DNA of 64,000 bases from Brachionus koreanus (taxonomy: Eukaryota > Rotifera > Eurotatoria > Ploima > Brachionidae): NCBI GenBank assembly GCA_016987375.1, contig PJRA01000323.1, positions 1,148,484-1,212,483 on the forward strand, written 5' to 3'. The notes below the pieces were generated by a model that saw only the letters and a list, made by a program, of their open reading frames with translations, was not told the origin of the DNA and did no database searches. Below, piece after piece: positions 1-12,000 of the stretch. Both the position numbers and the translations under genes were made by a program. Every line of letters begins with the position of its first letter. The first letter of the stretch is position 1.

Positions 1-59
1 CATTAGAAATCGCTTCAGAAATAAAGTCGATGCTGTGATGTGGATATTGCAAAATTAAG

Positions 60-290
60 CAAATGCTCTAAAATTGGTTAATTAATTAGAATCCAAGACT
101 TTGCATACAATACAAGTTAACCATACTGGGCGATAATTGAGGAGAGAGTATAGAGCCCCCTTTAAATAACGGTGCTACATTTGTTTGCTTCCAAACTTCT
201 GGTAGCTCTCCTAAAATTAGAAATAAATTGCAAGAGGAAGAGCAAACAATTTAGCAAAACTACTGAAAATTAAATAACATGTGAAGTGTG
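60..290 (-). pseudogene. LINE reverse-transcriptase fragment
   Basis: Read on the minus strand, the stretch encodes a piece like the start of a non-LTR (Jockey/CR1-type) reverse transcriptase: FAKLFALPLAIYF in one frame, then GELPEVWKQTNVAPLFKGGS in another. This matches the usual 'G-x-LP-x-x-WK-x-A-x-V-x-P-x-FKKG' pattern of these enzymes. Frames are broken and the following NYRP-type motif is degenerate, so it is a dead fragment. It lies in an intron of the upstream anion-exchanger gene. Confidence 0.75.
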
Positions 291-305
291 TTATATTAAA
301 ATTAT

Positions 306-372
306 CTCAAGTTAAAATACGTCTTTGGACCATGTTACTTTGAGCGCATGCTCAAATAGAGTAAGGTCGTGA
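306..372 (+). repeat. Truncated copy of the 27.8-kb inverted-repeat element
   Basis: The stretch from TCAAGTTAAAATACGTC to the AT-rich tail matches the left part of the element at 27767-28116, including the shared words ACGTCTTTGGACCATG and CTTTGAGCGCATGCTC. The outer part of the terminal repeat and the whole right end are missing, so this is an old truncated copy. Confidence 0.7.
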
Positions 373-512
373 TTTTTTTTCTAATTTTTACTAGAAACAA
401 TAGCATATAAATATTTATTTATTATTATTATTATTTATTTGTTTTAAGCCTCATAGACAAATTATTTAAATTAAAAAAAGAGAAAAAAAAAATATTTATT
501 TAATTTTTCAAG

Positions 513-819
513 GTTCGACCGTCAAAAAGAAACATTTACACGTTTATTCAAATATTTTTTGTTATTGTTTTGTTATCAATAAAATCAATGGATTTGATTT
601 CGTCCGCTTTTCCAATTGTTTTTGTAATCCTAGTACCAATCCGCCTTTTTCTTCTTCCGAAACTTTTCACAAACAAGGAACTAGAACAGGTAACATGAAT
701 ATTTTAAAAAAAGCATTTATCTATTTTTTTTCAAATGTTAGCTGGATAACCATAACGAAATGATGGGCGATTTCGAGTCAACATTGGATTTTTACGAGTT
801 AACCCATTTGCCAATATAG
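513..819 (+). CDS. SLC4A: SLC4 anion exchanger paralogue A, last two exons (partial)
   Basis: Two exons, 513-689 and 742-819, joined in phase 0, encode the C-terminal 84 residues of a chloride/bicarbonate-type anion exchanger of the plasma membrane. Exon one opens VRPSKRNIYTFIQIF and carries the last membrane segment and the LVPIR stretch. Exon two reads LDNHNEMMGDF and ends FYELTHLPI. By eye about 60% of the first exon's residues match residues of the complete gene at 6092-18496, and the last nine residues are identical, so these are tandem paralogues on the same strand. Here an intron precedes VRPSKR; the other copy has none there. The earlier exons lie left of the window; the intron visible here contains a LINE fragment. 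The two exons are open, so I see no reason to call it a pseudogene. A possible poly(A) signal AATAAA is at 879-884. Confidence 0.88.
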
Positions 820-878
820 AATCATTTTTAGATTAGAATTTTTGACAATTATTTTTTTAGAAGAGTTATTGACTATGC

Positions 879-884
879 AATAAA
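879..884 (+). promoter_or_regulatory. Poly(A) signal of SLC4 paralogue A
   Basis: AATAAA lies 60 bases after the TAG stop of paralogue A, the first canonical hexamer downstream. Confidence 0.5.
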
Positions 885-3800
885 AATATTATTCAAATAT
901 ACATTTTAGTTTATTTTTTGTTACAAATATTAAAATTAGTAAACAAAAAAATTATTTTTTTTTTTTGGATCCCAAAAAATTTTAAAATTTAACTCTAATT
1001 TGTGAAATGTCAAATTTAATTAAATATCACAAAAAAAATCAAAGGATAGTTGGCAAATTAGGCCGAAAAAAGGTATTACAGAAAGTCTAATTTTTTTTTT
1101 CATTTTCTTTTAGAACTCGATGTTCTGATTTAGAAAATATATACTTTTATGGTTTAATAATGATTCTTCTTTATTTTATAAGATATCAAAGTTTGAACCA
1201 ATTTTTACCAATCATTTGACTATTTTAGCTGTAGTATCATAATATATTTTTGTTTAATAAAAAAAAAAAATTTGACGAAGTTAAAATTTGACGAGGAATA
1301 CGAAAATGTTATTAGTTTTTTAATTTGATTATCATTAGACCAAAAAAACCCGAAAAGCTCTAAAAAAAAAAGATTCTGATTCTGTCAGATCCTAGGGTGG
1401 ATAATAGCCCTAAGACAAAATTTTCCAAAATTACCTCATTCTGTCAATTTTTTTTATGCTAAATAACATATTAAAAAAGCTTAGACTGCTCAGCTCGCTT
1501 TCGTTACTTTTGTTTTTAAAAAAAAAAAACTTAAAAATAATGACATTCCATACATTGTAATGAAACACTTAAAATAAATAAATAGTTAGAGTTATTACTT
1601 TAAAATCCAAACTTTTAATGCTTTCTTTTAAATAAAATTTTTATGATAAATTTTTTTCGAAGGATAATATTATCATTTATTTTCTGATAGATAAGTAAAT
1701 TTGCTACAAAATGGTATCATTTACTTAGATGGTCAAAAAAATTATAATCAAGAAAAGATTAAATAATTGTTATATAAATTTTTTTTTTAATTTTTGCAAA
1801 AATTTTTCATTATTCTTCATCCAAACCATTGTCAACTGCTGAAGGATCTTCTTTTCTAAAACATCTTTATCACAATCCATGACATAGTCAAAAAATAACC
1901 TACTTCTTTTTTCAAGTTACGAATAAACGAATTTTATTAAAATTTTCTTCAAAAAATTCAAATTTATAATTGCCATTCCCATCAATGTGCTCAAGTGAAT
2001 ATGATATGCTCTGCTTGAGTTGACTTGCGCCATAAGTTAAAGATGTGATATATTTTTCGTTTAATTTTGGAAAATCCAATTCACTCAAATCAACAATTCT
2101 TTTATTCGAAAATCTTTTTGGATATTTTTTAATTTCGTAAATCAGCGGATTTTCTTGGTTTGATTTTTCTACCATTTCACAATACAATTCAATTTTGTCA
2201 TTATCGTTTGTAGAGACAAGCTGGGGACTATAATTGTTAATAAGAGCACAAATAAATCTTTTAAAATCTTTTTCCAAATATTTGATGTTTGTATTTGACA
2301 CAACGTTGCTAAAGAATTTCCAACGTTCTATTCTCCCATTTGCACTTTCAATCACCAAACGAATTTTGGTAATTACTGGCGAATAATTGGCATCGATTGC
2401 TCAATGTTGCTTTTTTCCTTGTAAATAAATAGGTATTTTTGGCTCAAAGTTTTTATTTTTCAAAAATGCTATCGTGCTCCTAAATCCTCGATCAACAACG
2501 AAAATATCAAATTCGTAGAACCAGCTGTTTACTACCTCTATTTTGACCATAATATTTTGCAAAATTTTGGAATCATTGTTTTTCCCGTTCGAAAAAAATT
2601 GACCAATGGCATCAATAATCGGTCCATCCGATGTAACAATAAGCATAAACTTCAACAAACAAAGCTTTTTGTGCTCTGAGAAGGAGGCTTTTTGAAAGCT
2701 ATATGACGATGCTTTATTCTATATAGATAAAAGTAGCATCCCATATAGAAATAAATTCGTTGTTTTTGCATTTAATAAAACCTTTGACATAATCGTTGTG
2801 TGATTTTTAACAATATCGTTACGGTTTGTTGATCGAAAGCCTACATACAATGGATTAAATTCATTGCTGAGAATCTCTCTAATTCTACGAATGCACTGTT
2901 TTATTGATTAAATGAAGCTATCGGTGCCCGTTGATAATGAAAAAAATGACTGTGAAATAACTTTAAAATTACTTTTTTTTCTAATTTTGTATAATTCTAA
3001 AAAAATGTATACATTGATTAATTATCAAATATTAAATTATGGTTTAACGATTAAAAAATTTTAATGATTTAATTAGTTCATTTCTTTAATATTTACATGT
3101 CTTAGATGCTTACTTATTTGCATTCTCGGATTCTTCCTCTTTCTTCATATTTTTCCCCTTCTTCTCATCCTCTTCTTATGAATACTTTTAGTCAATTATT
3201 CAATGCTGTCTTTCTGTCCACATTATCTATTTCAAAAATGTCTCACAACTATAATATACCGGTTTATTAATTATTTGTTTCTGGACATCATTTTCTCTAA
3301 ACTTTTTTTTATAATTTTGTTCCATTCTAATTTTATTTCTTCCGACGTTCCAAGTATACTTTGGCTATTAGTAGCATTCTAGTCTTACTAATTTTCCTTT
3401 AATCAAAAATATTCTTCACCAAACCAAAATTTCGAACTCTCATTTCATCTATCTTTTTACTATACAATGACATGTTTTGAATACCGAGAAAAAAAGACAA
3501 ATTTTTTTTTCTGATGAGGTAATATCCGATTCAAAACCACATTTTTTCATGCTATTATTAGCTGCAAAAACTGTTGCTTTTCTTTTTTCCAAATTAATTT
3601 TAATGCTTAGTCTTTAGTTTTTGTACAATTCTGAATAAAATAAGTTTAAACCAGATTTGAATCCACTTTTTTTATATAATTACTAAAAAAATCAAATTTT
3701 ATTTTTAAAATAAAAACAAATTTAAAGCCGTTCTTCAATTTACCAAAATTTTTTATCTTTGATTTTTGATTTCTATTTTCTTTATTAATCTATTAAACTG

Positions 3801-6091
3801 AAAGAGCTTTAGTTGGGTATAGATAAAAAAATAAATGATAGCAATATTATTTAAATTAATTTTTGATAAATACTGATTTAAAAAAAATAGACGCTTTCTA
3901 AAAAAATAGAATAAACTTAATGATTCTTTGTCAAAAATATGAATAGATTTAAAATATTTATTCAAAGCATGAAAAGGTTTTGATTAATGTTGGAAGTTGA
4001 CTCGAAATTTTTATTTTAGTGGAATTTCTTTAAGTTATAATTCATAAAAGCTAACAAATTCAGGCTGAAGAGACATTTTTCAAACGTCTAACATTTTACA
4101 GAACTTCATCATTACCATCACAAGATTCTACATTAGAAACGTTACCATCAGTTTTACTTATAGAAGAATGATCAAATTTTGAGTTTTTTGATTACCTTCA
4201 TCTAAAAAAACGAAATTTCTTTGCTTTTAGAAGAAAAAAATTAGCTTGAATAGAAGTTTCACTTGTCATTTTACTAGAAATCTAGTAATATATTTTACTT
4301 ATTTGCATTTAGTAGTTTTAAATACAATAAAAAAAGGACTCTTTTTAAAAGTAAGCTTTAAAGCCGAATGAAAAGAGAGATCTCGATTTATGATATCATT
4401 ATTTAACGATTTTAGATCAATTTTTTAAAAATATGTCTAATGTAATTTTACCATTTAGTAGTATTAAAAAAATCATTTTTTTTTTATTTTAATTTTTTTT
4501 TTTATTTTATTGATAATCATTGAAAAAAAATTTTTTTAAATAAAATCTCTTTTCTTTTTATTTTGAATTTTTTCAATTATTAAATATTTCGATCTATTAG
4601 TTAGAAAAAAATAATAACTCCATGAATATATTTTCCTTTCCTGTTCATCTAATATATTTTTAAAATTTTAAATTTATAAACCGCTAATAAAGAGAAGTAT
4701 AAAAAGTAAATTTTTTTTGTGAAAATACCAGTGTTGGTTTGGATGGCTTAAGCATTCGTTTCAACCATCTGATCATGAATTTTTAAGTTTATTTTTTTTA
4801 ATTTATTTTCATTTTAATTAATATGGTGTCAATTTAAAAGAAGTGTTTTGTTTATTTTTGTGTGGTATTCAAACTTAACTTAATGTTTTCAAAAATATAC
4901 TTCATTTCATTTACCTGAATTAAATTGTGGGAGTAAAAATTAATCTCAAAAACTAACTCAAGTTTTTTATTAATATTCAACAACTGTTTAAAGATTAATA
5001 AGATTGCTATTTGATTATTGCTTTATTATAATGTGCGTCAGAACATCAAAAATAAAAGCCTTCTTCCAAAATTACAAAACAAGTTGTTAAAAATTATTAA
5101 ATATTTACCAATTAAAACATCAATAAAATCTATTCACTTAGTCCTTTAGCTGAAAACAATCGAAGACTGATCAAATAGCTTGTTTATATTCGTTTCTCTC
5201 CTTTTTATATGTATTAAATAACAGTAATTAGCAAGGGGACTGAAAATTCCCAAATTTATTTTTAAAAAAAAAATTCTTTTTTTATACAAAATTTTTGTAA
5301 TAAATTTTAAATTGCAGTTGGGTTAAAACGAAACGGTTAGTCATTCGGACAAACTTGGGGAGATTATATTTTTAATAAATTATAAAACTGTTTAAAGATT
5401 GATTAATTGAATTTTTACATAATCATCCTTCTAATTTAATTCATAAGAAAATAACACATTTTTTGTCATTTACATTGGATAAATAGCAAAGAGTTTGTTG
5501 AATAAATTTTCGCACTCAGACCAAAAGAACTATTTGCTTTGAACTTTAGGAAAAAAAATTATATAAATTTGAGGATAATTTAGGAAAAAAAAAGAATCAT
5601 AATGTTTTTCAAAATGAAATAAATACTTTTCAAATTGATGAAATATTTTTTTTTCGTTGCTAGGCTTAGATCTGAAAATTAAGGTGAGGTCTAAGTGATG
5701 AAAATTATTAAATCTTGTTAAACAAAACTAGGGAATTATTACAGTAAAATCATACATAATTAAGACTTTTTCTCTAAAAAAATTGCTATTTATCTACTGC
5801 TAAATTGTCTAAAAAAAAAAGATCTCCTGGAGAAGCTTTTTCAATATCTAGTAAAAATTTGTTGATATTTGCATTAAATGTTATAAATTTTAATAAAGCA
5901 TTAATGATTGATTCTCAACCAGTTTTATTTTAAGTTGTTACAATAGTAAGAAGTAAAGACAGTAGGATAATAGCGTTGACGCTATGTTTAAGAAAATGAT
6001 TTTCCGTCAAAATTGACTATAAATATTTCAGAAATCCTAAAATAACAGTTGTCAATTTATTTTAAAAAAAAAAACTCAAAGGTATGATCGA
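885..6091. other. Intergenic stretch between the tandem SLC4 genes
   Basis: Apart from the Harbinger-like remnant at 1800-2960 I see no coding signal. The rest is AT-rich sequence with homopolymer runs of A or T and short scattered open frames without family resemblance. The pyrimidine-rich stretch near 3120-3180 and a short minus-strand frame near 4080-4200 have no partner exons that I can find. The promoter of paralogue B must lie at the right end of this stretch, but no motif stands out. Confidence 0.5.
1800..2960 (-). pseudogene. Harbinger-like (DDE_Tnp_4) transposase remnant
   Basis: On the minus strand, 2658-2401 reads LIVTSDGPIIDAIGQFF, then FDIFVVDRGFRSTIAFLK, and 2400-1912 continues in a near-adjacent frame with DANYSPVITKIRLVIESANG then RIERWKFF. 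The order D...DRGF...ESANGR-x-x-RWKFF is the arrangement of the catalytic DDE residues in PIF/Harbinger and IS5-like nucleases. A stop separates the two parts, and more stops break the upstream (N-terminal) part near 2700-2960. I therefore call it an inactive remnant. The accessory Myb-type gene usual for Harbinger was not found nearby. Confidence 0.75.
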
Positions 6092-9000
6092 ATGAATCAA
6101 ATAGATAAGCATCAAAATAACAAAAGGTAAGAATTTTTTAAAAGAAAGTTTAATTCTCAAATACCATCTAGATTAAGCACCTATTTGAACTAAGCTTGGT
6201 GTGTAATAGAATATTTTCTCTTGTTTTAATTTAAAACATTGAAATTTAATTTAATTGATGAATATAAAATGCAGCTGACTTTTCGGTTTAAGCTGCTAAG
6301 TCTCAGTCTGTAAATGCAATATCTTCTCTAGGCCAAACTTTTTAAATAAATTTCACATTTTATTTTATTTTTATTTAATTAAAAAAATAAAAATTTTGTT
6401 AAGTTTTTAATTATAATCTAAAGAAAATTTTCTAAAGCGATATTAAGCTACTATAAAGAAAATGATATTTGCTTTAACTTTTAGAGACGATTCAGTTTAT
6501 CTTAGAGAAAAACAAGTTCAATTGAAAAACAACTTTTTATTGTTGATGTTGTCTCAGTTAAAATAAATACGGGCTAAAAATAGATCAAAACTAATTGAAT
6601 AGACTTCAGCGTCAACTTAGGCATTCAAAGTAATGTTTTTTAGTTTTGTTTATAGAAAACATATCAAAATTTTTACATTTAAATATGGACCAAAAAATTT
6701 TTTAAATTAATCATAATTAAATGCACAATGTTCAAAGTTTTTCATTATTAGAAAATTAATTGGATTGAAAATAAATTTTCAGTGGAAAGTAATACAAGTA
6801 TAAAGCTTAATTGATTAATTGAATGAAATTTCTCATGTATAGGTGTGTATAGACGTCAGAAAAAATCCTACAATTTTTAACGAATTTCTAAACAAAAATG
6901 CACATTTATTTACCAAATTGCCGTTAAACTTGTTTTTAATCATTGAATTTGAAAAATTATTTCTAGTAGTTCTTTTAATTCAATTAAATCATGTGACTAA
7001 AACAATTATGTAAAACAATAAACAATACACTCTTTTTTAATATATAAATTTAGTTAGAAAGACAAAATTCTACTTTTATTTAATTGACGTGTTTAGCTAC
7101 CAATAAAAATATTAATCAACTAGCATAAAATTTAAGTATAAAAATGTCCGTTAAATTTCTATTTGAAAAAAAACCTTAAGCATTTTAGCTTAATTTGACA
7201 ATTTATTTTATGCGAGAGTTATTCACAATAACTATGAAAAAAAAAATTTGCATTTTAAGCTTTATTCTATTTAAAATTGGTAGATTTTTTTAAAATAAAT
7301 AAATATTCAGCTAACTTTTATTCTGTCAAGACGTTGTGTTTGTCTTAAGCGTTTTTTAAACTCATGGGAAAGCGATCAAATGAGTGCCGTGAGACCAACA
7401 TGCGTCATTAAAATTCTCAAGAAATTTACCTTTCCTACCTGTCTTAATTATTTATAAACGAAAAAAAAAACTAACTTTCATAATGGTAAAAAAGCTCCAG
7501 TTTTAAATTATTCTAAAGTCATAAATTTAACATGCTCTAGTGAAAAAAAATCAATTCTAATCTATGAATTAGACAAAAGAGGATAGATTACACCTAATTG
7601 TCAAATATTAAGTATGACGCGGCACACATTCTAGACACAATATTGGTAACATAAAGCCATTTCAAAGTTGATTAGTAATTCAATTGAATCTTTTTTTTTT
7701 TCTAAAATTATATAGGTGAATTATGGACTTAAATTGTTTGCAAATTTTATCGCAATTACTTATGTTATGATTTATTAGGGCTTAAGGAAATTCTTATTTT
7801 CTTCTAATTCAAACTAATTCTTATCTTTTTTCTGTTTATTTCTTTTATTATTTTATTTTTTTATAACTTTCGAAAAAAATTTTATAGCTTTTTTTTTGCT
7901 TTTTAGAGAGTCTTATTACAGTGTGTCAAGTGGTGAAGCACATATTTGGAATGAAATAGATCTAAAAAATTTTCTCATTCAAGCAAATACACAAATGATC
8001 GGTGAGTTTAAAATAAAGTGTTTGATATTTGGTGACATTTTTTCTAAACAGATAACCAAAACTTAGACTTGCCTGAGCTAAATAATCTTCTGCCAAAATC
8101 TCAAAAAGAAGTAGGCTTTATTCAAGATTTGAAAAACCAATAATTGAAAAAATAATAAAAATAGACTCGTCCAGCTCATCCGGGTGTTTATGTGGAGCTA
8201 GAACAGCTCGAGTTTGACAAAAATGACTTGGTATACAAGTGGAAAATATCGTCAAGATGGATCAAGTATGAGCAAACTATAGATCCTGAAACAGAAATAT
8301 GGTCCAAGCCGTTCATTGGTGCCCTAGAATATCAAAACATAGCCTACTTAAAGTCCAATCTTCAATCAGGCACTGTTATCTTGAACTCTCAGAAAAACAC
8401 TTTTGAAGACATTGTTGATGAAATATGCCAAGACTTTATAAATCGTGGTAGACTTAACCGCGATTATAAAGAAAAGCTAAAGTCTATTTTGCTTAGTCAA
8501 CATCGAAACCATTTAACTCTTGCCGGTGTAATGGCTGGAAAAAAGGCTCCTATTTCGGAACTTTTTTCATCCAATTTAAAGCACTCTAGACAGAGTCATA
8601 CTTCAATGGTTGAACATTTTGGCAGTTCAATTTTTAAGAAGAATATGAGTAGACAACAAAGTCGAAATGACGATGCTGGTATTGAAAGTGATGGAAACGT
8701 GGATGAGAAAAAACATTTTGTTAAGTTTTATGTGCCTTCTCATACTAGTCTAACTAGTGTAGATAATCATGGTGCTCATTCTCACCATCACAGTCACCAC
8801 AATCACCAAAAACATTTGAGATCTACTTTAAATCTTTTCAAAAATCCACTCCATCATTCCAAATCGAAGCATTCAGATCTAGACACCTCGATGGAAATTG
8901 AATCGTTTGCCATAATGATTGGCAATGTTGATTTTCTTGAAAAACCAGGTAGAATTAATCTAGCATTTTGTACATGAACAGATAATAAAATTGTTTTTTT

Positions 9001-12000
9001 TTTGTTAGTTATGGCTTTTGTTAGACTAACCAAAGATCAATTTTTAGGTAATTATGCATTTGATTATTTCAATTTTCTCTATAAAACTATGGCTTTGATA
9101 TTTTTTATACTTGCTTATTCAAATATTTTATTTAGTCTAAACAATTTTTTTAACATAAAATCAAATCTAAATTAAATACACAGGTATAAGCTCAGACCAT
9201 AAAGCTTAATATTTTTCTATATTTCATTTTTAAATTTTCATAGCATAATCATAAATTTTATTCTAAAAAAAATATTTAATAAAAAAATTGGCTATTACTT
9301 TAACAAAAATTTCTATTTACTTAAGTTGCTTTTCTAAAAAAAATGTGACTAGTCGTTTAAAAGAAAATTCATTATTCGTTTGCCATGTAAAACATTTATT
9401 TTCTTGTTTCCAATTGAAGAAAAAAATGACAAAAATTTCTTTTATTTTTAAATAGAAGAAACACTTTGATGACCCAGCTTTCTTTTATTTGATGAAATAC
9501 GACAATTAGTTTGCGCAATAGTTTAGAAGCACTTGTTTTTATAAAATTAACTTTAATTTTTATTTAATGTTTTTCTGATTGTAGTTTTGTTTTTATTTTT
9601 TAACCTGAAGGAGCATTACCTCGATACAGATAAACAAATAAATAAAATAAATAATTTAAGACCTCTAAAACCGCGAAATAATTAGAAACTTTGGTAAAAA
9701 AAATGGGTAAAGAAGCATTAAAAATTATTGTGTCAGATAATTGGTCTTCTAAAAGATAAATTAGTTGCATGTTGAGGTTTTATCTCGGGTTTGTTACCTA
9801 ATTCCTGTTTGTGGGATTAATAATTAAAAACTGAAAATTTTTAAATCCACGTATCTTTTGAGTAGATTTTTCAAATGAATATATCTTTTTTGGTTTATGT
9901 AGATTTTAAAATTTTCTTTAAAAAATGATATTACTTTATAAAATTATTAAAATTTTTTATACAATATTTTTGAATTAAAAAAATTTGAAAAATTCTTGGT
10001 GTTTCTAGTGTTAAAGACTTGTGTGTTGTAGGGCCGAGTTGAGTTCGAATAAAAAATTCCAATTTTTTTTGCATCAAAACACGTTTAGACTGTTTGAAAA
10101 GGTAGTTATAATTGAAACCACAAGATGGAGTATAAGAAACCTACTCCGAATCAACAATTTAGTCTTCGTAATGCCTTGGTGACCTTTATAGGCTAAGCCA
10201 ATAACCTTTTTTACCAAAGACTCCCGTAAAACCAGCACCTCACCACTCATTACTACACCTTGATCGGTCACGGTCAATTCATGAAATATATTATCATAAT
10301 TGATCGATAATCTATTTTTCATATTTGATTAAAATCATCGCATCCTTCTAACAAGCTCTTTTAACTTATCGTTCTTAGTGCACTGGACAACTTGTTCAAT
10401 TGTAACCGATTTAGGGATAGACTGTTAAAAAGCATAATTCACATAAAGTTCAGCATTTTTATCCTGTCTAATTGAATGTCCATACTCAACTGGCTTTCTC
10501 CACAAGTAATCAGCTGGGTTATCTTTTCAGGGGTATGTTTAAACCTTAAAGTCATATTCGCTTAACCGTATGGCTCATCGTTCAATACGGAATGATGTCT
10601 TTTTCCCAGTACGGTTAAAAATAAACTCTAAAGCCTTGCTTGCCCGTCTTAATAATGAATAATCTTCCATATAGATATATATGAAGTTTCTCACATCCCC
10701 AAACGCTTGCTAAACATTCTTTCTCAATCTGTACATAACACCTTTCATCATTTGTAAGAGATCTACTGGCATAACCAATAATTTTTAATGTCTTCCGAAA
10801 CTTTCGGATTTATTTATTAAAATTTTAATTTGGGTTTAAACCCCGGCAGTTTGGAATGAAACTTAATCCTTCCTTTCAGCCGCATGAAATAAAAACATGG
10901 CTTTTAATCGTTTTAAAAATAATAATGAATATGCACAAGAAAATTAATTTATGTAAGTGTAAATTAATTATTTTTGTTTTAGATTAAGAAAGTTTAAATC
11001 TATAAATCTTGTTTTTCTTAATATTTTACAAAGATTTCAAACAATGTTTGGAATCTAGGCGAATCTTTCGGATTCGTTTGCATTAAAATAGCCCCAAAAC
11101 CAATCGGACTAGCATCTACCAACAAAACTGTAGATTGTTCTACGTCAAAGTAACTCCAAATTAATACCGTAGTTGTCTCCTTCAACATTTTTAGTGCCTT
11201 TTTTTGGTCTTCCGCCCATTTCATTCCTTCCCTACATCTTATAACTCGACTCTAAGGTTCGATGTTTAAGAAAAAAAAATTAAAAATCTAATAATTAAGT
11301 TTATTAAATAATACAATTAAACTATTTAACTAAAAAATAACTAAGTTAGGATGCTTTTTTTTTTTTACAAAATAACAGAATACTAAAGTATCTCAAAGAA
11401 ATTTTAAAGACTTTGGAGATCAAGAAACCCTACTTATTGGAAATTTGTTGATACAAGATAGATAAAATTTTACAATAGGAATTGCACATGTACATTAATT
11501 GTTACAGGGTGAAAAAAAATTGATTAATAATTGAATGTTTTTATTGACTTTTTACTGATATCTAATTTTTTTTTTTTTGCTATCAAAAATATTATTTTCA
11601 TAATGACATCTAGTTTAATTCTAAAGGTATAAAAATGTGAAAATTTATATCAATATTGTTTTCGAATAGTTTTATTTAAATAAAGATTTTGTGATAAAAA
11701 ATTACTATAAAAATTATTATATACAATCAAAAATTATATTTAAATAGTTCAAAAAATTATACATCCGGACCGGGGAGTTACTTTTTGTACCATTTGTAAC
11801 ACAAGTATATTGACGCTTTTCGCCATTTTTGATTGTTAAAAACTTGTTTCAATGCATTGTCGGCAATTTTAAAATCACGAAAAGTGCAAAAGGAAAAATA
11901 ATTTTTATTTTTTCCTCTTTTCATTCTTGGAAGTTCGACATATTCATCTGCATCATTAAGTGTGCTTTCTTGATTTCTATTTGCATCTGAAAAATTGGTA

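Noticed and set aside
3753..3965. Open frame of 70 codons on the minus strand
   Set aside because: Composed of Phe, Leu, Ile, Lys and Asn as expected from AT-rich non-coding DNA; no partner exons.
4080..4200. Minus-strand frame with KFDHSSISKTDGNVSNVESC
   Set aside because: Looks coding-like for about 35 codons and ends in a stop, but no splice partners or family could be found.
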